Source: Ruminococcus sp. UBA1366
GTDB lineage: Bacteria > Bacillota > Clostridia > Oscillospirales > Ruminococcaceae
Reading direction: 5' to 3'
Length of the DNA: 5,665 bases
Assembly: GCA_002306005.1 (NCBI GenBank)
Contig: DBRO01000072.1
Location: 3,946 to 9,610 of the forward strand
A program made the translations under genes and the position numbers. Below, piece by piece: positions 1-5,435 of this stretch (position 1 is the first letter of the stretch; each line of letters starts with the position of its first letter). Under the pieces are notes generated by a model. The model did not search any database. It was given only the letters and a program-made list of their open reading frames with translations, and had not been told where the DNA came from.

Positions 1-786
1 AACATTCATCGCATCGCCTTTCACACTGCTTTTTCCAAGCAAGTAGCCTTTGATTTCTTCATCTTTGAGCTTTCCGACCATTTTTCCGTCATAGAATAAG
101 GCCAGCCCGTCAAAGGAAATCGAACTTTTCCCTGAATCTTGCTTCTCTGCTTTTACAATCGGTACGGCGGTGGCGATCGTCCCAGTAATCATATCGGAAT
201 CAAATTTCAACATGTTCGCACCGAATTCCGGTGTGATTTTTTGTTCCAATGCCAGCATGCGGGTTATGGCAATCGCGGAATTTTTTTCGGTTTCCGGCAC
301 GGCGGTTAGGATTTCCTCTATATTTCCTTCGCCGACAAAAACATTGACTTCCAGACGGGTTTCGTTGTTACGGGTAAACACATCAAAATATTCTTTTATG
401 CCGTTTTGTGCAAGCTTTTCGCTGACGATAATCATTTGATTATGATGCAAAAACAAATGCCGGCTGGTTTTACAGCGCATTCGGTATATCGCGGTAAGAA
501 TATTTTGGTTGTTTTCGGTTACAAGGCTGACCCCGGGTGTAACGTTGGAGGATCCGTTCTGCCCGGAACCGCCTGAGGATCCCTGTTCGCTCTGGAAATC
601 GCCAATCTGGAGCTGCACCTTGATTTCATGTGGATTTTCACTCACATCCAGTCCCATGCCGGTGACAATCGCCAGAGTGTCCAGTTCACGCTTGTCCCAA
701 CAGGAAGTAAAATTGCAAGCCATCACAACAGCGCACAGAATGCTTGCAGTTCTTTTTCCCAAAACAGATTTGTTTTTAGATGCCAT
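1..786 (-). CDS. gerC: Ger(x)C family spore germination lipoprotein, partial (C-terminus off the left edge)
   Basis: This is the C subunit of a GerA-type germinant receptor, a lipoprotein expected on the outer face of the spore inner membrane, where it works with the A and B subunits to sense nutrients. The reading frame is open from ATG at 786 to base 1, giving 262 codons; family members are usually about 370-400 residues, so the last third is missing from the window. Residues 14-24 form a short hydrophobic signal segment, and Cys29 lies in the family hallmark CWDKRELD (29-36), the expected lipidation site, although the lipobox (F-T-S-C) is not a classic L-A-G-C. Residues 37-47 (TLAIVTGMGLD) are also typical of the family. 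A Ser/Gly-rich insert spans residues 66-81. The start is supported by GGAGG (795-799) with 8-base spacing inside the end of gerA, whose stop is one base away, implying translational coupling. The family call is firm; the germinant is unknown. Confidence 0.95.
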   Translation of the reverse strand, partial: MASKNKSVLGKRTASILCAVVMACNFTSCWDKRELDTLAIVTGMGLDVSENPHEIKVQLQIGDFQSEQGSSGGSGQNGSSNVTPGVSLVTENNQNILTAIYRMRCKTSRHLFLHHNQMIIVSEKLAQNGIKEYFDVFTRNNETRLEVNVFVGEGNIEEILTAVPETEKNSAIAITRMLALEQKITPEFGANMLKFDSDMITGTIATAVPIVKAEKQDSGKSSISFDGLALFYDGKMVGKLKDEEIKGYLLGKSSVKGDAMNV

Positions 787-787
787 A

Positions 788-2383
788 CTAGCCGCCTCCG
801 TTCTCACTGTTTTTTCCGGCAGGCGGAATAAACGGCTGGGTTCTGACGACATCGTGATATACAATGCCTTTCGGGCGTTTTTTCATAAACCACAACGGCA
901 TTCGCACAATGGTATCCTGTTGATTACGGGATGCGGTAAAGCCGTCAAAATACGCCACGCCAAAGGATTTTAACGAACCCAAATGAATGAGGATTGCCAG
1001 TACGGCGACCGCCAGTCCAAAACCGCCCAGCACTGCCGCGCAAATCATGGCCAGCAGGCGCAGGATGATGATGGAATCCGTGTGTTCGGGTACGGCAAAG
1101 CCACTAACGGCGGTTATGGCAATGGCGATTACCATCGGCGCACCGACCAGTCCGGCAGAAACGGCGGCATCCCCCATAATCAGTGCACCGACAATGCTAA
1201 TTGCTTGTCCGACGGGGCGGGGAAGCCGCACACCAGCCTCCCGCAGAATTTCAAACGAGAATACCATAATCAGTGCTTCTATAAAGGCAGGAAAGGGCGT
1301 GCCCTCCCGGGCTTGGGCAATGGTGAACAGCAAGGTGGAGGGAATCAGTTCCTGATGATATGTGGTAATAGCAACATAGATTGCCGGTCCGAACACGGTG
1401 ATAAAATACGCAAAAAAACGCAGAAATCGGTTGAAGCTAGCATAGAACGACCGTACGGCATAATCCTCTGAGGTCTGGAAGCTTTCGATAAACAGCATGG
1501 GGGCGGTTAATACAAAAGGAGAACCGTCCACGATGATGCAGACTCTGCCTTCCAGCACCTTGGCAGCGGCGACATCGGGTTTTTCCGTATACCCCAATGT
1601 CGGGAAAATCGAAAACGGTGCATCTTCAATAAATTCCTCCAGATAGCCGGAATCCAACACAGCATCGGTTTTGATTGCAGAAAGTCTGGTTTTTACCATT
1701 TCCACGACTTCCGGCCGCACGACGTTTTCAATATAGCAAATGCAGACATTCGTGTTGGTTTTTCTGCCAATCTGTATCTGATCCATACGCAGAGCGGTGT
1801 TTTTAATGCGGCGGCGCAGCAGGGCGGTGTTGGTACGGAAGTTTTCCGTAAAGCCTTCCCGTGGACCGCGCACGACGGATTCTGTTTGCGGCTCACTGAC
1901 CGCACGTTTATCCCAGCCTTTGGTGCTGACAATGATCCCCTTGGTGTAGCCGTCCGCCAGCAGAACGGTATCCCCATAGAGGCATTTGTCCAGCAGCGTT
2001 GCCATATCCAGTGATTCGGTGACATCTCCGCCGCAGAGTACCAGATTTTTAAGTGCGGCAGCTTCCACATCCGCATGGGTGCAAAGAATAGGTTGCAAAA
2101 TGGACTGCGTAATCAGATCGCTGTTTACCATGCCATCGAGATAAATCAATGCAGCGCGGTGGGTACCTTCCGCATAACAGAAATCCCGCACAATCAGATC
2201 CCCGCCGTTGCCAAGAGTTTTTTTCACATAGGCAAGGTTTTCGTCCAGCGAAAGAGAAAGTGTGTGTTCGCCGGCACTTGGCTTTGGTACGGGTTCTGGA
2301 ATCGGTGGAATTTCGCCGGTTTCCGCTTGAAATTTCTCCCGATACCACTGATAGAGCAGTTTTTTTAGCACTTTTTTGGGCAT
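788..2383 (-). CDS. gerA: Spore germination protein GerA family (germinant receptor A subunit)
   Basis: This 531-residue integral membrane protein belongs to the GerA family, the A subunit of nutrient germinant receptors in the spore inner membrane. What is seen: a basic, proline-rich N-terminal leader (1-40), a soluble N-terminal domain to about residue 315, the signature EPQTESVVRGPREGF (164-178) followed by N-T-A-L-L-R-R-R-I-K, GRKTN at 206-210, and VDGSPFVLTAPMLF (285-298). A membrane domain follows, with hydrophobic segments near 320-340, 367-380, 394-430 and 440-468, including FEILREAGVRLPRP (377-390). The C-terminal tail is basic and cytoplasmic-looking. The length is normal for the family. 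ATG at 2383 is preceded by GGAGG (2391-2395) at 7-base spacing. It is the first gene of a minus-strand operon with gerC, behind a sigma-G-like promoter. In known A-C-B operons such as gerK, the B subunit gene follows gerC; here that lies outside the window. Which germinant it recognises cannot be told from sequence. Confidence 0.97.
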   Translation of the reverse strand: MPKKVLKKLLYQWYREKFQAETGEIPPIPEPVPKPSAGEHTLSLSLDENLAYVKKTLGNGGDLIVRDFCYAEGTHRAALIYLDGMVNSDLITQSILQPILCTHADVEAAALKNLVLCGGDVTESLDMATLLDKCLYGDTVLLADGYTKGIIVSTKGWDKRAVSEPQTESVVRGPREGFTENFRTNTALLRRRIKNTALRMDQIQIGRKTNTNVCICYIENVVRPEVVEMVKTRLSAIKTDAVLDSGYLEEFIEDAPFSIFPTLGYTEKPDVAAAKVLEGRVCIIVDGSPFVLTAPMLFIESFQTSEDYAVRSFYASFNRFLRFFAYFITVFGPAIYVAITTYHQELIPSTLLFTIAQAREGTPFPAFIEALIMVFSFEILREAGVRLPRPVGQAISIVGALIMGDAAVSAGLVGAPMVIAIAITAVSGFAVPEHTDSIIILRLLAMICAAVLGGFGLAVAVLAILIHLGSLKSFGVAYFDGFTASRNQQDTIVRMPLWFMKKRPKGIVYHDVVRTQPFIPPAGKNSENGGG

Positions 2384-2411
2384 ACAATCACCTCCAAGGA
2401 AAGAATAGTGA

Positions 2412-2441
2412 TAGTATGCAAAAAAAGCCTCACATTATTCC
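2412..2441 (-). promoter_or_regulatory. Forespore sigma-G-type promoter for gerA-gerC
   Basis: On the minus strand a -35-like GGAATA (2436-2441) and a -10 CATACTA (2412-2418) are separated by 17 bases. The -10 fits the known sigma-G pattern CATnnTA, and the -35 is one base from TGAATA. The predicted start near 2405 leaves about 20 bases of leader containing the gerA ribosome binding site. Germinant-receptor operons are known to be made in the forespore under sigma-G, so element and gene agree. Assignment is by pattern only. Confidence 0.8.
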
Positions 2442-2443
2442 GC

Positions 2444-2474
2444 AAAAAAAACATCGGATGTTTTGCATCCGATG
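2444..2474 (-). terminator. Intrinsic terminator of the regulator/kinase operon
   Basis: Perfect 9-bp inverted repeat: CATCGGATG at 2452-2460 and CATCCGATG at 2466-2474, with a 5-base loop. Read on the minus strand it is followed by an eight-base T run (2444-2451). It begins 11 bases after the kinase stop codon and ends 2 bases before the gerA -35 element, insulating the sporulation promoter from upstream read-through. A second T run (2476-2481) on the other side means it could also stop plus-strand transcription. Confidence 0.9.
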
Positions 2475-2485
2475 CTTTTTTGTTG

Positions 2486-3790
2486 TTAATGAATTTTTAA
2501 GGTGAAGGAAAGCGTGAATACACCGTTTTCGCAATGCTTTTCGAGTGTGCCATTATATTGACGGACGGTTCTAGCAATATTGGTAAACCCAAGTCCGTGA
2601 TTGGCACAATCGGATTTCGAGGTTTTGGTGGTATCCGCAGTACAGTTGAGCGCGCAGGAATTGGAGATTTCCACTGCCTGATAGGACTGGCGGGTTGCCA
2701 TGTGAATGGTTACAAAGCGGGGCATATCGATATTTCTGCAGGCTTCCAACGCATTATCCAGTGCATTTGCCAGTACGATACACGTATCCGCCGCTGATAA
2801 ATCCGGATAGAAGAAACCGTCCGCTGTAAAGGTAATGTCATTTGCCGCGGCAAGGGCTTCTTTGTCCGAGAGAATCGCATCCACGATATAATTGCCGGTA
2901 TCAAACCGTTTTTTCTCCATGGCGGGCGTTTGGTTTAGTTCGGTAATGTATTCCAGCACCTGCTCGTTGCTGCCGGTACGGGCCAGCGATTCAATACAGT
3001 GCATATGGTTATTAAAATCATGCCGGAACCTGCGGTATTCCTCATACAGCCGATTCTGGGATTCGTAATGTGCAACCTGTGTCTGCACTTGCTTTTCCAG
3101 CATTTCTGAAACGTCCCGATAGTGTGTGCGAGCCAGATTATTCACCATGAGTACAAGAATCACAAACATTAGGATGATCACAACAACAATGGCAGAAACC
3201 TGTAGGATATTGCGTTGTAAAGCGAGCTTATCCGTGTTGACTTCCAACAGGCTGGTGATGGATTCCATGCCCAAAAGACACAAAAGCGCCACGATATAAA
3301 TTGGAATATGAATCTTCCGCAACGCCTGCATGAGGTATTCGCACTGCTTTGTGCGAGTATAATGCAGCAGTACCAGCAATAACAGCAGTTGGAATACCGC
3401 GGAACTGGCATACCCGACGAGAACGCCGTCCTCTGCTCCAAAAACACTTTTAATGCCAAATATAAGTATGATCTGCCATATGGAATCCAACGTGACCATG
3501 ACAATGGGTATGTAAATGCCGGACCAGGTGAGATGTCGGTTGAGCCAAAAGCATAGCAGCGGATATTTTATCAGATCTAAGACGAGGAAAACGATGGACA
3601 GCGCCGATGACAAATAGATCGAGGCATAGGCATACAGGCAGGATATCAAAATGGAAACTGCGACACAGTACAGGAATCTGCGGCGAAGTTTTTCCGCCGG
3701 CGGTTGCTTGTATGTGGAAAACACCAGTATGGTATTAAAAAATAACAAAGTTTCGGAAAGAATCAGAAAAACGGCTTGAATTGGCTGCAA
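2486..3790 (-). CDS. Sensor histidine kinase, HPK10/GHKL (AgrC-like) family
   Basis: A 434-residue membrane kinase that probably senses an extracellular, possibly peptide, signal and phosphorylates the adjacent LytTR regulator. Residues 1-215 are strongly hydrophobic, with about six membrane spans (near 5-25, 38-60, 65-83, 92-112, 128-143, 162-180 and 197-217, some uncertain). A helical linker (225-255) leads to RHDFNNH (256-262) with His257 as the predicted phospho-acceptor, the usual form in AgrC/ComD/PlnB-type kinases. The ATP-binding domain shows the N-box NALDNALEA (342-350) and the G-box GLGFTNI (399-405). The start is TTG at 3788-3790: no ATG occurs before residue 98, and AAGGA (3800-3804) lies 9 bases upstream, within the end of the regulator gene. 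The regulator stop is 2 bases away, so the two are co-translated. A terminator follows. The family call is firm; the ligand is unknown, and no AgrB/AgrD-like genes are in the window. Confidence 0.95.
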   Translation of the reverse strand: MQPIQAVFLILSETLLFFNTILVFSTYKQPPAEKLRRRFLYCVAVSILISCLYAYASIYLSSALSIVFLVLDLIKYPLLCFWLNRHLTWSGIYIPIVMVTLDSIWQIILIFGIKSVFGAEDGVLVGYASSAVFQLLLLLVLLHYTRTKQCEYLMQALRKIHIPIYIVALLCLLGMESITSLLEVNTDKLALQRNILQVSAIVVVIILMFVILVLMVNNLARTHYRDVSEMLEKQVQTQVAHYESQNRLYEEYRRFRHDFNNHMHCIESLARTGSNEQVLEYITELNQTPAMEKKRFDTGNYIVDAILSDKEALAAANDITFTADGFFYPDLSAADTCIVLANALDNALEACRNIDMPRFVTIHMATRQSYQAVEISNSCALNCTADTTKTSKSDCANHGLGFTNIARTVRQYNGTLEKHCENGVFTLSFTLKIH

Positions 3791-3792
3791 AC

Positions 3793-4503
3793 TTACCAGT
3801 CCTTTTTTGAAGATCTCAGAATATAGTGGTGAAAGCCGGTTTTGAATCCGGAAAGATAGCTTCTGCCAATGAGTGCTTGTTCGCCGTTGTCAAACAAGAT
3901 GGTGTTGCTTGTGTGGTTGCGGATATGCCGGAGTGCGGCAATGTAGCTTTTATGAACGCGCAAAAAATCTTCCTTGGGCAGTTCATTTTCATACCAACTG
4001 AGATTACGTGTGCTTTCCAGCCATTGCCCATCCGTGCGGATCACGGTTCGTTTGCGGTTGGCTTCTAAATATATAATATCTGTGCGCCGGATTTTCCATG
4101 TTTCACCCTGTGCGGGAATGGAAAGATAGGCGTCATCGTCATCGGTGCTAAAAAACGCATCCAGCGCATGAAAAAGCTCCGGCTTTTTTAGCGGCTTTAC
4201 CAGAAAACGAAAGGTGTTGACTTCAAAGCTTTTAAAAACCACATGGGGATATCCGGTGAGAAAAATAATCGTGATATCTTTGTTGTTTTCCCGCAGGCGG
4301 CGCGCAGTTTCGATGCCGTTCATGTCTCCGAGTTCATAATCCATAAAGACCAGCCGGTAATCTTGGTCGCTGTGAAGCAGTTCGTGTCCGTTTTCAAAAT
4401 AGTAGGTACAAATATCCGTCCCTCGTAGGTGCGAATATTCCTCAATCGCATGATTCAGTTCTTGATAGAAAACTTTTTCATCTTCACAAACCGCTATTTT
4501 CAT
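3793..4503 (-). CDS. LytTR-family response regulator (AgrA/ComE-like)
   Basis: A 236-residue cytoplasmic transcription regulator and likely partner of the kinase directly downstream. The receiver domain (about 1-120) has the acidic pocket E7/D8, the phospho-acceptor Asp55 in VFMDYELGDMNG, Thr83 and Lys103-Pro104, all key positions of a functional receiver. An acidic DDDD linker (121-124) leads into a LytTR DNA-binding domain (about 128-225) with IIYLEANRKRTVIRT (143-157) and the typical FLRVHKSYIAAL stretch (180-191). I chose ATG at 4501-4503 because MKIAVCEDE is the canonical receiver beginning and GGTGA (4508-4512) lies 4 bases upstream. An in-frame ATG at 4569 would add 22 non-conserved residues and falls inside the -35 box, so it is rejected. 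LytTR proteins bind paired direct repeats, and such a pair lies upstream of the divergent transcript at 4578-4607. Confidence 0.96.
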   Translation of the reverse strand: MKIAVCEDEKVFYQELNHAIEEYSHLRGTDICTYYFENGHELLHSDQDYRLVFMDYELGDMNGIETARRLRENNKDITIIFLTGYPHVVFKSFEVNTFRFLVKPLKKPELFHALDAFFSTDDDDAYLSIPAQGETWKIRRTDIIYLEANRKRTVIRTDGQWLESTRNLSWYENELPKEDFLRVHKSYIAALRHIRNHTSNTILFDNGEQALIGRSYLSGFKTGFHHYILRSSKKDW

Positions 4504-4540
4504 ACTCTCACCCCAACAAATTGGAATCCATTCTGTTGAT

Positions 4541-4569
4541 AGTATAACATAATGGGAACTTTTTTGCAA
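4541..4569 (-). promoter_or_regulatory. Sigma-A promoter for the regulator/kinase operon
   Basis: On the minus strand -35 TTGCAA (4564-4569) and -10 TATACT (4541-4546) are separated by exactly 17 bases. The predicted start near 4534 gives a leader of about 30 bases before the regulator ATG. The -35 box is only 8 bases from the LytTR-like repeats, so autoregulation is possible. Confidence 0.82.
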
Positions 4570-4577
4570 GCAAAAAT

Positions 4578-4607
4578 GCAGTTGGTACCGTTTTTACTAC
4601 CGTTGGT
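4578..4607 (+). promoter_or_regulatory. Putative LytTR response-regulator binding site (direct repeats)
   Basis: Two 9-base direct repeats, GCAGTTGGT (4578-4586) and ACCGTTGGT (4599-4607), are separated by 12 bases. The published LytTR-family consensus is [TA][AC][CA]GTTN[AG][TG], in pairs 12-13 bases apart; the right copy matches fully and the left misses one position. A weaker copy, ACCGTTTTT, lies between them (4587-4595). The right copy ends 10 bases before the -35 of the plus-strand promoter, the arrangement used by Agr/Pln-type regulators to activate target promoters, and the repeats point in that direction. Inferred from pattern and position. Confidence 0.65.
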
Positions 4608-4617
4608 TCTCTTTTTG

Positions 4618-4646
4618 TTGAGACGAAAAGGGTGGGGTGCTATACT
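4618..4646 (+). promoter_or_regulatory. Sigma-A promoter of the micro-ORF/155-aa transcript
   Basis: -35 TTGAGA (4618-4623), a 17-base spacer and -10 TATACT (4641-4646). The predicted start near 4653 gives a leader of about 100 bases to the 12-codon ORF. It sits back to back with the regulator promoter, with the LytTR-like repeats between the two -35 boxes. Confidence 0.8.
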
Positions 4647-4654
4647 GCAGGCAA

Positions 4655-4704
4655 GCAAAAGGGTCGTCCGCAAAATGGTCATCATCCGCACGGATCGCTT
4701 TTGC
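4655..4704 (+). other. Predicted hairpin in the 5' leader
   Basis: GCAAAAG (4655-4661) is complementary to CTTTTGC (4698-4704), and further inside CG (4665-4666) can pair with CG (4696-4697) and TCCG (4667-4670) with CGGA (4691-4694). This gives about 13 base pairs with bulges and a 20-base loop. It starts at the predicted 5' end of the transcript and is not followed by a T run, so it is not a terminator. It could stabilise the message or control translation; no known riboswitch class is recognised. Confidence 0.4.
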
Positions 4705-4752
4705 ATAACATTCATTTAGGATAATGAGAACAGACAGAATGGAGGTGTGACG

Positions 4753-4791
4753 ATGTTTAGGCGAATCTGGTTCATCGTATTCGGATACTAA
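4753..4791 (+). CDS. 12-residue micro-ORF, candidate signal, effector or leader peptide
   Basis: ATG at 4753 to TAA at 4789-4791 encodes MFRRIWFIVFGY. It has the best ribosome binding site on this transcript: GGAGGTG (4741-4747) followed by 5 bases. The product is cationic (two Arg) and strongly aromatic/hydrophobic (Trp, three Phe, Tyr), with no signal peptide. It is the first ORF after a LytTR-controlled-looking promoter divergent from an AgrC/AgrA-like pair, and it ends 11 bases before the 155-aa gene. Alternatives: a leaderless signalling peptide (8-residue leaderless signals such as the SpeB-inducing peptide of streptococci are known, though these act intracellularly), a small membrane-active peptide, or a translational-coupling leader for the next gene. 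That it is translated is supported by the start signals alone; the role is unproven. Confidence 0.5.
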   Translation: MFRRIWFIVFGY

Positions 4792-4802
4792 ACAAAAGGA
4801 GT

Positions 4803-5270
4803 ATGCAAGTAGTTGAGCAGCAATTCATAAATATCGATTCACTTCTTTCCTACAAGACAAGAACAAAAAGCTGTAAGCTCGGATCGTTGATTCATCACAT
4901 GTACAACGGAACACAAATGCTGGGGTTTTCCGTAAAAGACAAATTATTATTTGCCATAGATGCGAAGACAGATTCTTGCGGTGAGGAAATTCTGGATATG
5001 GAATTTTTGATTCCCGTCAGTTCCGGCTTTCAAAGTAATGAAAATTACATCTTCAAGCCGCGGTTTAAGTTGGAAAATGCCGTCAAGATTCGGCATTTTG
5101 GTAGTCTTGCCACGTTGGAACGTTCTAGGGCACAGTTACAACAACATCTTTTGGCGCATGAACTGCACCCGATCACCAATTATTATTATGTCGTGGTGAA
5201 ATCCGCGCAAGATCACAGCGAGGACAATATTATTGACATTTACGTCGGCGTGAATGGAAATATTGTATAA
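4803..5270 (+). CDS. Uncharacterised 155-aa protein, possibly GyrI-like effector-binding fold
   Basis: I do not recognise this protein at family level. It has no signal peptide, membrane span or DNA-binding motif and should be cytoplasmic. The two halves look alike: each ends in a hydrophobic strand, MEFLIPVSSGF (65-75) and IDIYVGVNGNI (144-154), and the second half has a beta strand (AVKIRHFG, 93-100), a helix (ATLERSRAQLQQHLLAHEL, 103-121) and Tyr-rich YYYVVV (127-132). This order resembles the duplicated fold of GyrI-like/AraC effector-binding domains, which bind small molecules or partner proteins, but that is inference from pattern. ATG at 4803 is the only usable start; its ribosome binding site AAAAGGAG ends just one base before the ATG, unusually close, so translation may depend on coupling to the micro-ORF that stops 11 bases upstream. 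A strong terminator follows. It is probably a target of the neighbouring LytTR regulator. Confidence 0.85.
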   Translation: MQVVEQQFINIDSLLSYKTRTKSCKLGSLIHHMYNGTQMLGFSVKDKLLFAIDAKTDSCGEEILDMEFLIPVSSGFQSNENYIFKPRFKLENAVKIRHFGSLATLERSRAQLQQHLLAHELHPITNYYYVVVKSAQDHSEDNIIDIYVGVNGNIV

Positions 5271-5273
5271 GGT

Positions 5274-5309
5274 AAATCAGACTTCTTCATCCCCTTTGAA
5301 GTCTGATTT
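5274..5309 (+). terminator. Intrinsic terminator after the 155-aa gene
   Basis: Perfect 12-bp inverted repeat: AAATCAGACTTC (5274-5285) and GAAGTCTGATTT (5298-5309) with a 12-base loop, followed by a T-rich run (5310-5317). It starts 4 bases after the stop codon and separates this transcript from the copA promoter 20 bases further on. Confidence 0.9.
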
Positions 5310-5328
5310 TCTTTCTGTCTAAAAACAC

Positions 5329-5357
5329 TTGACAAGCCTGTGGGAATTTGCTATACT
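5329..5357 (+). promoter_or_regulatory. Sigma-A promoter of copA
   Basis: A consensus -35 TTGACA (5329-5334), a 17-base spacer and -10 TATACT (5352-5357). The expected start, near 5364, falls inside the inverted repeat that begins 2 bases after the -10, so the promoter can be strong yet tightly repressed. Confidence 0.92.
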
Positions 5358-5358
5358 A

Positions 5359-5388
5359 ATAACACCCCCAGTAGGGTGGGGGTGTTAT
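5359..5388 (+). promoter_or_regulatory. Putative CsoR-type copper-responsive operator
   Basis: Perfect 12-bp inverted repeat: ATAACACCCCCA (5359-5370) and TGGGGGTGTTAT (5377-5388), centre GTAGGG. CsoR-family repressors bind C-run/G-run dyads of this kind at copper-efflux genes and release DNA when they bind Cu(I). The position over the transcription start, ahead of a copper ATPase, supports this role. The CopY-type TACAnnTGTA box is not seen. No T run follows, so it is not a terminator. No csoR gene is in the window. Confidence 0.72.
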
Positions 5389-5435
5389 AGTCCGGCGAAA
5401 AACCGGAAACCCTACGCATACGGAGGTGTGTGTTA

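Noticed and set aside
509..1471. Several plus-strand open frames opposite gerC and gerA (170-439, 509-973, 983-1471)
   Set aside because: They lie antisense to clearly recognisable GerA/GerC coding sequence, lack ribosome binding sites and have no family features.
2049..2505. Other frames at the gerA 5' end (2049-2387 minus, 2075-2368 plus, 2149-2505 plus)
   Set aside because: They overlap the gerA start in other frames, and the products are rich in arginine and low-information residues with no plausible start signals.
4504..4569. N-terminal extension of the response regulator to an upstream ATG at 4569
   Set aside because: The extension has no receiver-like sequence, has no good ribosome binding site and would begin inside the -35 box of the promoter.
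4675..4719. 14-codon ORF (MVIIRTDRFCITFI) in the leader
   Set aside because: No ribosome binding site in front and the ATG sits in the predicted hairpin loop; much weaker than the 12-codon ORF downstream.
4724..4750. 8-codon ORF (MRTDRMEV) just before the micro-ORF
   Set aside because: Only a weak AGGA 2 bases upstream, and it overlaps the strong ribosome binding site of the micro-ORF.
4504..4752. Search for an AgrD/AgrB-like or bacteriocin precursor gene in the divergent region
   Set aside because: No ORF of suitable size (about 40 codons or more), no double-glycine leader and no cysteine-centred cyclic peptide core on either strand.
5359..5388. Inverted repeat read as a terminator
   Set aside because: It is not followed by a T run and starts 2 bases after a consensus -10 box, so an operator is the better reading.
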